Assembly (NCBI RefSeq): GCF_901709675.1
Contig: NC_051094.1
Span: 496,001 to 560,000 of the forward strand
Length of the DNA stretch: 64,000 nt
Origin: Syngnathus acus
Lineage: Eukaryota; Chordata; Actinopteri; Syngnathiformes; Syngnathidae
Direction of reading: 5' to 3'
The position numbers were made by a program, and so were the translations under genes. The notes under the pieces are model-generated. The model was not told where the DNA came from. It did no database searches and saw only the letters and a list, made by a program, of their open reading frames with translations. This document shows positions 1 to 26,925 of the stretch, piece after piece. The stretch's first letter is position 1. Every line of letters begins with the position of its first letter.

Positions 1-3000
1 CTCACAAACACGCCTGGGATCATTAGAGCACTTGACTCGTCCAAGTATTTATCTAAATCACAGAGCAACAATTAGCGCGCGTGCGCGCGTGCGTCGTCAA
101 TTAGCAGCAGGCGCCATCGATGTGTTGCGCTGTCATTTTTACTGACTCACTCATTGGTGCCACGCTAAGCACGTGAGAGAGAGAGACTGCTCAACTGCAC
201 TCCTTCTTCACTTGGACAAATGATTTCATCGAGTGGTGGGTGAACTGCATCTTCAAACCCTGATTGATAATAGGAACGTATTTTCTTCAAATATGAAATC
301 AACTCATTTCTATGAATACAAAATGTCACTAAAAGATAATGATCATTTTCTGTAGCTCGTGGTGTGTTTGTGTGTGCTCATGTGTGTAAGTGCGTAAGGC
401 TAACATTTCATCATTGACAGCGCGCTCCGATCAATTGAATTTGCACCTACAGCTAAGTGAAATGTACGAGTCTTATGGGCCGAGACTAATTGCTGCCAGG
501 TGATTGGCGTGCACGTTGCATGTGTGCATGCGACTGTCGGTCTGCCAACGTCAATACTTGAGTGAATATTTCATGTGCCTGTTTATCTGTCTCTCTCTCT
601 CTGTGTGTGTCTGTCGGTGTGTGATAACAGAATGTCAGCAAAGACAGTGGAGTTAATGAGCTGTATTTTGCTCGTTTTTTTGCTAGCAGGAGAGGTATGA
701 AAAAAAAGTCAGCACAGCACCGTCGTGCGACTAATGTGTTGGTGTTTGCTGTGTTGTGCAACAATGCGTGTGTGCCTCTGCACGCTGCTATGCAAAATGA
801 GATGTAATGACAATGGATGAGAATGCTTATAGAGTGAAATGAAATTTGTTGCATACTTAAACAATATCAAAATTTCTATTTGATACAATAGAAAAGTCTC
901 CAATATAATAGATAAAGAATGTATGCCTGTGGGGATCGTTATATATCTGTCTATGTGTGTTGCAGCACCGTTTATATTCAGACAGCTTTTCCTTAAAAGC
1001 TAACAACGCACGAACCAAAAACGTAGGAATTGACTAAATCGTATTTTTCTTTCATTTGGGAATGGGTGTACTACACTACTTTTTAGGCTCGAGGACCTGC
1101 GGATAGTAAACAGTTTATGAACACATGTCCTTTTGAATGATTAAATGTCAATAAAGTAGGTGTAAAACGTTTAGAATATTTGCATTTTCTCGTGTGATGT
1201 AATGCCGCAGCGTTTCTTCCGGATGCCTGCGTTCTCAGCAGGCACACTCCGAAATTGGAAAGCCAAGCCTTTCATGAAGTTTAATCAGACGCTGTTTGGA
1301 GCCTCGGGGGAGCTAGTATTAGTGACTGCTGCAAATCATATCGTCATAATGAGCCCGCGGCGTGCGTGCGTGGCGTGGGAGTCGACCGAACCCGGCGCCC
1401 ACCGTTTTGTGTTATCGTTATCGTTCCTCTGACACAATATGGACGTCTTACCTCCGCTGTCGTCGCCCATTGGGGGATTGGGGGGGAGCATTGTTTAAAC
1501 GTCGTCGGCCGGCACGGACAGACTGGGGTTATTTCTCATTTCCAAAAGATCACAGCTGCTGTAAATGCTGCGACGGCACGCCGTGAATGCCAACGGCGGC
1601 GTGATTGGCAGCTTGACGCCGGCCGCAGCATTTGCATGGCATTTAGCTGGGCGGACGACGGCCACCCCCAACACCTCGGTGGGTAAATAAGATGACTTGT
1701 CTGTTCATACACTCGCATGCACGCGTGCAATCTCGCTCCTCGACAACCAAAACCGACCGTCTTGGCCTGCCAAAGCCCGGCCGGGCGACGCTCATAATTG
1801 TGTGGCATTTAAGCACAGCAAAAGGACAGCTACGAGTGCTTTACATTATCTGACCGTCATTAGGTACAATTACAGCTTACCGATGGCGTCTTGCGATGCA
1901 AAATGATCTATAGTTATGAAAATGTCAAATGGAACAGATTCGTGCAAGTCATTTTTGCAGTTAATGGTCTGAATCAAAGCAATTTAGAAATAGAAGGGAT
2001 GGGACTAACAAGGATTATGATGTATAAAGGCGCCATGAGAAGGGGAAAAAATGTACTCATCATGTTACGAGAATAAAATAAAAGAAAAAGTGTGAACAGT
2101 CCTCATCTCATTTGCCAACAACTGACTGTGTGTAGCAGAAATAGACAAAGGAACATTTCTCCCTTTCAAATACGTAAAACCTGAAACATTCACTGTTACA
2201 GTTAGTGAAGTGAAGTTCTTCGCTGCGTTAAACATAAGTCGTGCTACTGGCGCTGTAGCTGTGGCTAACGTTGGCTTGTTTACAATGCTAATGCTACCAT
2301 AGTTTTGCTAGCACTGGCATTTTGTTGAAGCTGGATTTACATTCTCTCTGACTGTTCATCGTATCTGTTAAAGCCAACATGTAATAAATGAGGTCTTTTA
2401 TTTTAAATTTGAGTGTTGTTTCTAAACAGTCTTAGATTTGTGAGTTGAAGAATAATCTAGAATTGTATTCACAAATATGGATACCAAAAGTAAAAAGCTG
2501 GTTTACACTAGAAGAAGGTTATGTTGTTGTTTTTTTGTTTTGTTTCAAATCAACATATTGTTGATCACTCCTTGTTTCATTTCGTTATGTTCCACCGGGT
2601 GTCAGAATTCACACGAAGCACTCCGGGACGTTTTATTTTTCGAATATTTTATCTGACTGAACACCGCTTCGCCGCGCCGACACTTTTATTCACCTGGAAG
2701 AATTCGGAAATGACAGCGGCGGCGGTGACAGCAAGGCAATAAGAAAAGTCGCAGGTAAAAACAACAAGGAAAAAAAACTTGTCAGGAAACAATAAATCAA
2801 TAAGCCTCGCCAACGCATCCCGGCCAAGTCCTTGACACGTGGAGCTCATTAAACACAGCCTAACGTCAACTTAGAAGAAAAAGAGTACACAGAGGCTGGC
2901 TCACCATTTCGCAGCCGAGAGCAACCTTGATATATTGTATATACTAGAAATAAATATGATTGTCCTTTAATCTGATTTTATTATACTGGGGACTCCCGCT

Positions 3001-3209
3001 GGCGGGCCTTCTGAGGGCTGATGGTGTGTAATGTTATTGCAGGAGGTGTGCAGCGTGTTTCATATCCCCTTCCCTTCTTGACGCTGTTTTATCGTGTCAG
3101 GGCCATTATTGTTTCTGTTGCTTTCTGCATTTATATGCACCCGTGTATATAACTTCATAAATCCAGTTATTGCGGCTGTCTCTGTTTGCATATGGGTTTG
3201 CACCTCCCC

Positions 3210-3230
3210 GCCGGCCGGCCGGCCGGCCGG
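3210..3230. repeat. (CCGG)n short tandem repeat
   Basis: Five or more CCGG units in a row, self-complementary and CpG-dense. Similar short CCGG runs recur near 44710, 55085 and 55380 in tmem8b introns. Probably simple-sequence expansion; no function seen. Confidence 0.8.
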
Positions 3231-3599
3231 TGATCTCTCCAGCTCCGCTACGGCTGCTAATTCCTCCTCCTCCTCCACGGAGGTAGCGAAATCCTCCCTG
3301 GCCTGCAGGCAGGGTCGACTCAAGGCGTAAGCCAGCTAAGCACCTGCTTAGGGCAGGGGGGGCCGCTAGGGGGGGCTTAAGAGCAATTAACAGAACACTT
3401 GTTCTTTAATTTGAGTCGAATCAGGGAGCATGTATACTGGTGAGTTTGCTCATATTATCATCTTTCTTCATGTGTTCCTCCACTGTTTGCATTCAAATTC
3501 CCGCCAAAGTATCATTTTGCTTCGGGCCCCGTGAACTGTTAGGCCAACTCGGCTTGCAGGTTCCGCTCAGCTCAGTTAATGAAGCAGGCGTCGTCCTTC

Positions 3600-3627
3600 G
3601 TGTGTGTGTGTGTGTGTGTGTGTGTGT
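3600..3627. repeat. (TG)n microsatellite
   Basis: Uninterrupted TG dinucleotide run of about 14 units, in non-coding DNA upstream of tle4. Confidence 0.9.
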
Positions 3628-3887
3628 CTGCATTGGCAGCTTGCATGGCCACTGTGCACTCAGACAGAACTAAACGCTTTCTCTCTCCACATCATTGAGC
3701 AGCATTACAAAGCTCTCTCTCCCTGCTCATCACTCTGACTGGGTGCGGCAGATGTGTGTGTTTGTGAGCGCGTGTGTTTACAGGACTCGGCTAAGTAGAA
3801 TGTCAAATAAATCAACCTGTCTGTCCCCTACTGCAGTACTCCCCCATTACTCGTCGGCGGCGCTCATATTTTCTTTACCACTTTTGT

Positions 3888-3892
<5 letters not shown>

Positions 3893-3962
<70 letters not shown>
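3893..3962. repeat. (TC)n microsatellite
   Basis: About 35 uninterrupted TC units. The purine/pyrimidine asymmetry could form H-DNA, but it is most simply a microsatellite. It creates artefactual Ser-Leu and Arg-Glu open frames. Confidence 0.95.
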
Positions 3963-3965
<3 letters not shown>

Positions 3966-6189
3966 GTCTCTCTCCCTCTGCTTTGTAATTCTCCCTTGAA
4001 ATCTCATGGGGGGTGTCACGTGTCCCCTGATCCATCACTGTCATCTGCAGATGACTGTTGTGCATACGCTTGCGGCGATGATGCTATTTTTGTATTTGCT
4101 CCACCTGCCTCAGGTATTCCAGTTATGTCTGCGTCCGAGCCGCATTCAGAGCGAACCCACTTTCTGTCCCGGACCGGTCGGTGTGCTTGTCCTGCTGAAT
4201 GGTGGCTGATTGAGACACATGGACCGCCTTTGTGCGCTGATCTTGTTGCCATTGATTACCTATCAGGGTTTTTGATTGCATGCAGGAAGTCATTCTTTGA
4301 AATAGGCCCTAATGGCCTCCAATCTGGGTTGATGACGCCCTCGGAGAGTCCAATTGCGGGTCCATTTAGGCCCTTTCAGACCTTTCTCGGTGTACATTGT
4401 CAGAACCTTCCTCATCGCTCACTGTGCAGTTCCGTGATCTGCATCATGTGGTCGGTCTCCTTAAGCTGTGTTGTAGAAAAAAAGAGATGTTTTTGCAAAA
4501 TGGATTCTGCCAAGTTAGTAAAGTTGACCTTGTTCCTTTCTCTCGCTCTGATGTGCATGTACAATTGATGCATTTTTTAAAATGATACTTGTACTACACA
4601 TCATGCTTAACATGGTGTGATTTGTCAGCAATTGGGTCAATTATTTTTCGACGCAGACTGTTTGTTCGTCTTAATTTAATGCAGCTTACTATCACTGACT
4701 AGAATGAATTTGAATCCCCCACCCCACCCATAGAACAATAGACCGCTGCTGGTGAACTTTCAATTGCTTGATTGAACAAACGTAACAACATAAATGCAAG
4801 TGGCAAAATGGCCGCCTTCGGGGATGGCTAAAGATGGCAACAGAATACCGTATTAGGACTGATCATGTTTATTGTAGAACAGATTCATGTAATGGTGGCA
4901 TTTCTAAATGTTGTATATATCAAAAATAATGGCATATTAAATCGCAATTGCAGTCATGACAAAAAAATACAATTGGATTATTTTTCAAAATGGTTCATCC
5001 TCAGCAAACAGTAACCTCAAAGTCAGCCAATGACTATGCAACGCAGTTCCAGGAAAATATGTTGGACTGAGACATCCGGGATGATTTCGATTCCGAAAGG
5101 TGAAGAAGGAAGTAGCTAGCAGGTGAACCAAGCGATTGAGGAGGCCGAGCCGAGGCGTAATCCCGCTTTTAAGTGGATGCGACAAGCGCGGGTTTCTAAT
5201 ATGCGCCAAAAAAAAAAGGAAAAAGGTGACGTGCTATGATAAATCTGTTAAGGATAAGAGAGAGCAGGCTCGGGAAGCGGGGGGGTCGCTCCATCATCAG
5301 AATGTCGGGCCGTGTTATTATAGTCTGAGTTGGACAGCAGTGTGTGTGTGTGTGGGGGGGGGGGACATCAGACAGGAAGAGGGCTCGCCGTCTAATCCTC
5401 CAATTTTCTTACATTACTAACCCCCAAGCGCCCCACCTCCCCTCTTATCCCCACCTTTGCCGACAAATGAAACTGGAGATAGCGGCGGCTTCTTTCCGAG
5501 AATGACTTGCAGGAGTAAAACGCACACGGTGAAAGAGGAAGCAAAGCAGAAAGCTGCTACACCTCCGGCAACATTCATTGCAGCCGCCAGCCGTTGTTGA
5601 AACGCTTCACCTATGCGGCTTCTTCTATGTGAGTGTTTTTTTTCTGCAACATTTGTGTAAAATTTTGGCAGATCCACAAGAAGCCCTTCAGCGATCAATA
5701 ACTTCCTGCCGATAAGGAGACAAATCAAATGACGGCATATTAAATTAAGATATCCTTTTACGCTCTCATTGATGGATCACGCTGGAGACTTTCAGGCACT
5801 TGCTAGTTACATTGCTAGTAGTTTTGTTTACCTTTCAATGTTCCGGTTAAATGCTACTTTAACTCCCTAAATGTCATTTTTCTCATTTAAATTGATGACT
5901 TTTCCGAAAGTGACTTCAATTTCACAAAAATAAAAATATAAATACATCATTCCATTGTAGTATAGATGGTATACCCTTTGAGACTAGGGCTATACAATTA
6001 AACTTGACTTGTATACCAACACCAAGGCTGTTCCTGGTCAAATTTAGCCCGTGTCGACTGAAATGGATTTGTTGGTGTGTGTTAAATAGGCACAAAGGAT
6101 TATTTTGATGATCGACTCGTTATCAACTATTTTTTGCATTTGTTTTTTTTTTAAATTCCATATCCCAATAACAACGGCACATTAGCTCA

Positions 6190-6460
6190 GTATCACTGGT
6201 GTCTTTCAGCATTTAGTGAACAGAACAAAGCAGCGTTGGCAACGCTTCCAACATGACTGTTTCCACAGTTGCGCCACTCTGGCGCCCGCTTGATTGGTTC
6301 CCATTCCAGTCACCTCTCGTTGGGCGAGGCAGAACCCTGACTGAGCGGGACTAATTTGCCATGCTAATGAGATGGCACCAGCAAACACAGCCAGCTGGAG
6401 ACCAGAGTAAATGATCCTGTCATCGGTGGAGAACACAAACACGGCTAACCGCTAATTAGC
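6190..6460. promoter_or_regulatory. Candidate conserved enhancer (octamer-containing)
   Basis: A block with little simple repeat. It contains a POU octamer-type site ATGCTAAT at 6361-6368, a CTAATTAG homeodomain palindrome near 6452, an ATTGG (CCAAT) box near 6294 and a CAGCTG E-box near 6391. It lies about 4.5 kb upstream of tle4, a developmental gene of the kind that often has distal enhancers. Conservation was not tested. Confidence 0.3.
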
Positions 6461-6639
6461 TCGCCTCCGCTCGTCTGGGTGACGTTCTCGCAGGAAGATG
6501 AAGAACACAGACTTGTGTTGGTGGAAATTAGACGCAAAGGCATTTTTTTTTTTTTTTTGCAGCGTTGTCCTCCTTTCCTTTTTGTCTGCGCGCCGTGCAC
6601 TGAGGGGTGTGTGCAGCATGGAGATGTGCCATAAGAATA

Positions 6640-6860
6640 AGGCGGGAAAATATGCTAAGCAGACAATCAAGGTGTACCCCCTGGTGCTAAACAGCCAATC
6701 ATGGCGGCCCCAGCGTGTGTCACCGAGCGGCAGGAGGCAGAATTAGTCCTGGTTAGCGGCCAGGGCCCTGCCGAGTGGCTGATTAGGCTTTTAGATGGAA
6801 GAGGAGACGGGATGTGAAAAGTCTGCCTGCTGCCATGAGGTGACCCAGACAAAGGACTTT
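6640..6860. promoter_or_regulatory. Candidate conserved non-coding element
   Basis: Non-repetitive block with CCAAT (AGCCAATCATGG near 6691), several GATTA/AATTA homeodomain-type cores and TTTTATGG near its right end. Nothing coding is supported. Called only as a possible tle4 enhancer; inference. Confidence 0.22.
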
Positions 6861-7262
6861 TTATCGTGGAGAAAATGTCGAGGCAGAAAGTTGCTTAACC
6901 CTTGGAACACAGCAAAGGTGGACGTGGGTTGACTTTATTTGAACGACTGGATTGCACTGAGCCTTCTCAGTGTTTAGTGAGACACCTCTGTGATGGGCTG
7001 TTATAACCTTGGCAGGCCCACGCACGGAGCCTCAGGATATAATGACATGCGGTAAGCGTGTGCCTCACGCACACACACACGGTTAAAAACACTCATCATC
7101 ATGGAAACGGGGCTCTGGGAAAAAAAAAGGAATATATTGAATGGCATCTTTTTCAATGAAGATGAATGGAAATCCCCCGAATCCAAAACAGACCCCACAC
7201 CAAAAAAATAAGAAGATTATTTATTTATTCATTTTATCGTTTGTATGTATTTATTGGCTGCT

Positions 7263-7400
7263 GTTTTATGGGGGCCTGGAACGGATTAATGGTATTTTCA
7301 TTCAATTCTATGGGGAAAGATGATTTGAGACATGAACGCTTTGGGTTAAGAGGGTTGGTCAATGAACGAATTTGACTCATGTCTCAAGCTGTCACTGTAG
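7263..7400. mobile_element. DNA-transposon (MITE-like) remnant
   Basis: The segment running from a GGAACGGATTAATGG-type start to CAAGCTGTCACTGTAG resembles the end of a very common fish non-autonomous DNA element whose terminus reads roughly CTCAAGGCACCACTGTA. A related opposite-end fragment is seen at 47549. The copy is degenerate; family assignment is from memory. Confidence 0.35.
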
Positions 7401-9819
7401 CAGTGAGGTTTATCTTGCATTTGAGGGGGGGGAATCGAATGTTCCCCCAAGCATGTCACTGTGATTGAGCCCATCTTTAAATGTCGTACACACACATGTC
7501 GGTTTCACCCTGCGGAGGCAGGATTAACCTGCTGCTGGCGGACTAAATCCTACGCTGCCTCCGCCTCTCCGTCCGTCTCCCTGTCTGGTTATCCCTTCAC
7601 ACGGGCGCCCCCCCCGTTCAAAGGGGACGACCGCTGGGGATTAATGACGTGTTAAGGGGGCGACAATGGAGGATTTAGATGCAGCTTGCAGTAAGGACAG
7701 GAGATTTGAGAACACAGGCCACCGGTTAGTGCGCACCCAAGTATGATTAGGTGTCGGCAAAGCCTCACGCTACACACACCAACACACAAAGAAAGCATGA
7801 TGGACAGGTTGCATGTGCCTAGAGAATAGTGTGGTGGCAAGCTGCTCCTATAGTAAATACGTATACCTTGAAAACCCCGCTGACCTTAAACTCAACAGCA
7901 GCAACCCTTGACTGCAGAAGTCCCCATATTGTTTTGCTGACACATGCACATGGCACAAACCGATTTTTCACGACAATTTGTCAAATTCATGAGAAAATGT
8001 CTTTTTTGGTTTTGTTGACAGTCATCTTCTTGATTGAATTCACTGATGAGTTCCAACGTGTCGCAGCTCCACACCGCGACGGAAATACAAACCAGATTAG
8101 GGTTTTGCGTTTTGAAAAAGTACAGAGGCAAACCACAATGAACTTTACTGCTGGGTGGAAACGTGGCCACTCTTCCATTTGATTCGCAGACAAGGTTTGC
8201 TGTTTATAGGGCAGGTAATAAACACAGTAAACACTTTCCAGTGACCTTTAAAAGTGTGCCATCAGATGTGGTTGGAATGAAGCACAGAGTTTTGATGTCG
8301 TAACATGCAACATTGATCTCCTACCACTAAGTTAAGCAAGATTTACACTGCAATTCTATTTGAGGCTAACCCAAATTGGGTGAAATCGTCATTTATACCC
8401 AATGCATTGGGTTAAGGATTTCACCCGGGGTAAATAAAAACTACCCATACTGATGAGTTAAAGCTACCGAGAAATGGGTTGCCAGGTTAGCCGTCTAACG
8501 ATGGCTAATCGGCTATGCTATGTATGGCCATACGTATGTTCATCCTTTTGGGACGACTTGTGATGAGAAGCAGTCATAGCCTGACAAAGGCCTAGTGTTA
8601 GTCTCTGACCCCCCCCCACACACACACCGCACCCGCTTCCTTCTTACCACCACACATACACAGTGTCACTCATATCCAGCTTGCTACCCATCTCAAAAAC
8701 CTTCTCCGGAGCAATCTCCTGTGCATCAGCTGCCAAATGAAGTTCCTCTTTAGAACCCCCCCCCCCCCAGAAAAAGAAAAACCCACTCGGTCTGTCAAAT
8801 CGTCAGAGGCTCGGAGGCCGGCGGCACAGGCAGCCCTCGTGTTGAAGCCAATAATCCGGCGTCGGGGTTTCAGGCGCGCAGAGAGCCGTGATTGACAGGG
8901 CTCGATATGAGGCCCTCGCCTCACTTGACATTTGGGTTTCATAAGGTCTGGACCAAAAGGCGGGGGCAAAATAATCAGAGACGGGCGCAGGCAAATAAAT
9001 CTGTTTATTCCTCCTCACCTAACACCCCCCCCGCCGCCTCGCTCACTTCAGCAACTCCCATGCTCGCCCACATCACGGTTCGACCGCTGGAGAGGATGGA
9101 GTGGGCGGGTGGGAGGGGGGCACGATATTACCTTTTCTGAGCCTTAGTGGATTCACGCGCCACGACAGCGGGTCACTTTAGGCCCTGTGCTTACCTGAGA
9201 TATTAGTTTGGATGTGTGCTGGAAAGAGATGTGTATTTGGACAGTGTGTGTGCGTGTGTGTGTGTTTGGGTGCACAGCCTGGTGTCTGTGTGAAGTAACA
9301 GAAAGAAAGGATGAGGAGACAGATGAAGTCGTGCTGTCCAAGTGTAGTTGATTGTTTTGAAGAGCAGGCCGCATATTGGCACTCGATGGCCCCTGTTTGA
9401 GAATATCAGGCCCTATTGAAATACCTCGGAATTGGTAACGGGAGTAGTCTTATGACGCAGAGAGTAATGTGAAAATGGTGGGCGGGCGGAACCCTGCTTC
9501 GCTTACCTCCTTGGTCATTTGCCCTAATTCTCTTGGGATGACGAAGCAAAAGCACCTTAAGATCATAACTGTCAAACACATTGAGAGATGGCTGATGTTG
9601 GTGCACAATGGTTTTCTTGAGGGGGGCTCTGGCTGTAATGCATTGAGCCTTTGGCACAAAGTGAGGAAAATATTTATTGTGACAATAAAGACGTAAAGTA
9701 TGAAGTTATACAGTCATTTGGAACCATTTTAGGGTCCAGTCTTAGCCACGATAGACCTTTGATTACTTGTGCACGCCGTATATGGGCCACTTGAGCAGTG
9801 GTGATCATTCAGATTGTGC

Positions 9820-9990
9820 TCCCATCAGGACACCTCCTAGCGTTAATTATTCATGAACAATACAAGCAGAATGGCGTACCTGTAAAGCTCGGTGACAATT
9901 TAATTGCAGGGCGGTAAAATGCAAAAACGTGGAAATCACGGCAGACTGTTTTAATGTCTTCATAAATAAACGGCAGAAACAAACAGGAGC
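9820..9990. promoter_or_regulatory. Candidate conserved element near tle4 promoter
   Basis: AT-rich, non-repetitive block with TTAATTATTCATGAAC (homeodomain/POU-like) around 9843 and TTTAATTGCAGG near 9898. It lies roughly 1 kb upstream of the tle4 start codon. Regulatory role is inferred from position and motifs only. Confidence 0.25.
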
Positions 9991-10049
9991 GCATGTTCGC
10001 CTGGGAGTCCGTGATAAAACACACATAAATCTACAGCTAGTTACAAACC

Positions 10050-10720
10050 TGTGTCATTTCACACCAGACAGAGCGGTGGAGCCCCACGTGGGGTGCCAGC
10101 TCCACGTCTCGCGCCGAGCAAGTGGTGATTGGACAACAGCAGGATGATTGGCAGGCAGCTCTCGCGCGAGGTGGCCTCTTCCCCCCTCGTCATTGGTCAC
10201 CGTTAATGGCCACCTCCCCTCCAGCCCCCGCGAGAGAAGCAAACCAGGAAGTTGTAGTTTTTTACGGGGCTCACGCGCACACAGACCGGCGTGGATTAAA
10301 CTACACGTCCCGACGCGACGTCCAAGTCGCGAATGCGTAATTGCGCTCGTTTTTCACTGGCTGCTTCTACAATGTGGTCCGGCGAGGTGGGCTGGGATGG
10401 GGTGGGGTGGGGTAGGGGCCGAGCGAGCGAGCGAGCGAGCGCGCGACCGAGCCAGCAGCCAGTGTCGCTCGCTGAAGTGGTCGTCGCCGCTGACATGTGC
10501 ACGTCAACCGGGGAGAGAAAAGTGGCAAATGAACCGGTTGCCGCCGCCACCACCACAGCGGGAGGACAAGTGGGGTCACGACATGGCGGAAAAGCACCAC
10601 TAAGAGGAAATTCTACAACATAGGCGACTACGTGGGGATATATTCTCTTACGCACCTGACTATCTATCACACGGTGTGAGACTTTTTGTTTTACGATTTG
10701 ACTGCGAGAATGGCGACCGG
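10050..10720 (+). promoter_or_regulatory. tle4: CpG-rich tle4 promoter region
   Basis: CpG-dense stretch ending about 170 bases before the tle4 start codon. Visible motifs: a 12-bp palindrome CCCCACGTGGGG centred on an E-box (10082-10093), three ATTGG (CCAAT) boxes near 10128, 10146 and 10191, two ACTACA-type ZNF143/THAP11-like sites (10244-10259 on the - strand, 10299-10312 on the + strand), a G-quadruplex motif (10399-10418) and GAGC repeats near 10421. No TATA box is obvious. This fits a dispersed CpG-island promoter; the transcription start was not determined. Confidence 0.6.
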
Positions 10721-10877
10721 CCAAAGGTCCGAGGATGTTCTCACTCGGCTGGCCGCCTTCTAACTGACTGACTGCCTGCCTGCCTGCCTGCCTGCCAGAC
10801 TGACTGACCTTTGACGCACGGGAGCGAGCCACGCTTGACTCTTTTGTTTTTCGTTTTCGCCGAGAAGGAACTTCTCG

Positions 10878-10888
10878 ATGCCTTTTTA

Positions 10889-10889
<1 letters not shown>
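10878..10889 (+). other. Three-codon uORF overlapping tle4 start
   Basis: ATG CCT TTT TAA, a Met-Pro-Phe-stop upstream reading frame. The last base of its TAA stop is the first base of the tle4 ATG, giving TAATG. It is out of frame with tle4 (offset 11 bases). If transcribed, it could tune tle4 translation by termination and reinitiation, or favour the second tle4 Met codon at 10910. Regulatory effect is inferred. Confidence 0.5.
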
Positions 10890-24918
<14,029 letters not shown>

Positions 24919-26022
24919 GGTGGGCCGAGGGCACCGCTGGATGAGGGAGGCCCAACCCCGTGCGTGTACCATATGTAATGTGTAAAATGGAGCTTTTCGT
25001 TGTTCCCGGGACTTTTGAAGGCTTTTCAGAAGTTGAACGAAGCACAGAGATTCTTGAACCGAGTCAATGTAATGTCCATGCACACTGAGCAAACTGTATG
25101 TTGTGAAAGCATTATCCAGATCATATCCCTTCGCTCCTTGGTTCTTTTCTTTCTGTTTGCGGCTTGTTTATTGTTGACTCACACAATGTACTTCTTTCCA
25201 TCCCATGCGTGTGTGGCTGCTTGAAAGACGGCCGCGTTGGTCTTGTCTCCCGCACACGGTGCCTTTACACTCCTCCCAACTGCAGATACTTTCTCCAACT
25301 GATGCTTTGTGGCATCATTTATTGTCAAATGAGAATTTCTGCCCTGCTTTGTTCCCTTAAATCACAGATGTAAAACACACCACGCTATTCAGTATGCCAC
25401 GTTTCTACTTTTCACATTGGAGTTTTCTCACAGCCTATCGCGCGATCCCTAATGGACATGTGGGCTCGACTGACACTCGAAAAATGCTTGATCGTTTTTT
25501 GGTCAAGAGATGACAGCACAATGTGACTGCATGTTTAGTTCAAAACGAGTTTACCAAAAAAAGTCACGCCGAGTGAGTCAATCAATTTACCATCGTAAAA
25601 CTCCAGCAAATATGTCAAGTAACGTTAACAAAAATAAAAGTAAACAGCCAAACACAACTGTTCCATATTTTTCTGGATAAATGTAAAAGTCCAGCTCTTT
25701 TATTATCATTATTATTGTTAGTAGTAGTAAATCATTTCCATCACAAAGTATAAATGTAGACGTTGGAAATGAGTCAAATAAGATGAACAATGAATTATTG
25801 TGAATCATATGATGGATCCCACTTCTGCATATGAGAGCATTTTTCAGTTGGAGTGCAGGCAAATCTGTGCTCAAGTGTGGTGAAGATGCTTGATGCGAGA
25901 ATGTACAAGACTCATTCGCTAGCTGCCTTTATGTTACAATCCGCTATCATCTCGTGATTGCTTTTGGTTCTCAGTTGTTTTTGCACTTGTTTCGTTGTTG
26001 TTTTTTCTACTGTAAAAATAAA
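24919..26022 (+). other. tle4: Putative tle4 3' UTR
   Basis: Non-coding sequence following the tle4 stop. Candidate polyadenylation signals AATAAA occur at about 25632 and at 26017-26022; the latter is followed by a T-rich stretch. The true end needs transcript data. Confidence 0.5.
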
Positions 26023-26925
26023 CTCTGTAACTTCCCCTTTATTTGTTTTATAAAGAAACCACCACCAAAATGTTCCCGTTATCGCAGTGATGGAGCTAAC
26101 TCAAGCGGATACCGAACTATTACATCCACTGATGGCGCATGAAACATTCAACTCGGAAGAAGTTAGGATGGGCTTGTATAAGAACATGTCATTATTTCAG
26201 TTTGAAAAGAAACCTCCTGCTGTGTTTCTTCTGTATGAATGGTCTTTGTTTTGTTTCTTTTTTTTTTAAATCTAGTCTGTAGTTGATTTGATTAAATTAT
26301 TGTGTGGATTTTTTGGGTTGTTAGATGTGTTCATTGTTTTATCACTTCAACTAGAAATACCTAAATAGACCAAAGTAAAAACGACATTTTGGATAAAACT
26401 ATTGGGAACTTGCACTGCCTCGCCCCCGATAGAGCAGCGTCCAAAAACAGCGACTTTTTATTTTTTTAAATCCTGGTGTTGAAATACTCCACTCGTTGTT
26501 TGAAGTGGATCATTCAAGTGAGGGTTGTGGAGGATGATGCCACCATTACAGTGAATGACCAGACCGTCCTGTTAGCAGCAGGCCCTTCAGCGCAGCCCGA
26601 AAGGTGCGGCCGTCATGCCGAACGAGCCACCCCACTTTGGTGTGTTATATTAGAAGCTCTTACAGGCGGCAAATTGATCACTTTGCAGACAAAAATAGGA
26701 GGAGGATTAAACAAACAGAAGATGGACAAGTCGAAGATGGTCAAACTGTTGTCAATGAAACATGCAGCGTGTAAAAAACACTGCTTCTGATTCAATTGTC
26801 AAATCAATGGCCTCAAAAAGTACAGAACATCGCAAGCTGCAATTAAGGTCAAGCAATAAGGAAAATACAACAAACGGCGATTTTACAAGAATTGATCAGC
26901 CAAATCCTTGACGACGCCACCTGTT

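Larger units (their letters stand above)
1..10049. other. Non-coding region upstream of tle4
   Basis: No coding exon could be recognised on either strand. Open frames here are short, lack splice-consistent neighbours and show no familiar protein sequence. The stretch is a mosaic of AT-rich single-copy-looking DNA, CA/TG and TC microsatellites, C-runs and a few TE remnants. Some blocks have balanced composition and homeodomain, POU or CCAAT-like motifs and could be conserved regulatory elements of tle4; these are listed separately. That assignment is inference from position and base texture only. Confidence 0.6.

Noticed and set aside
3996-4568. 190-residue + strand open frame upstream of tle4
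   Set aside because: No recognisable domain and mixed composition; no splice-linked neighbour. Cannot be excluded as a lineage-specific gene but has no support.
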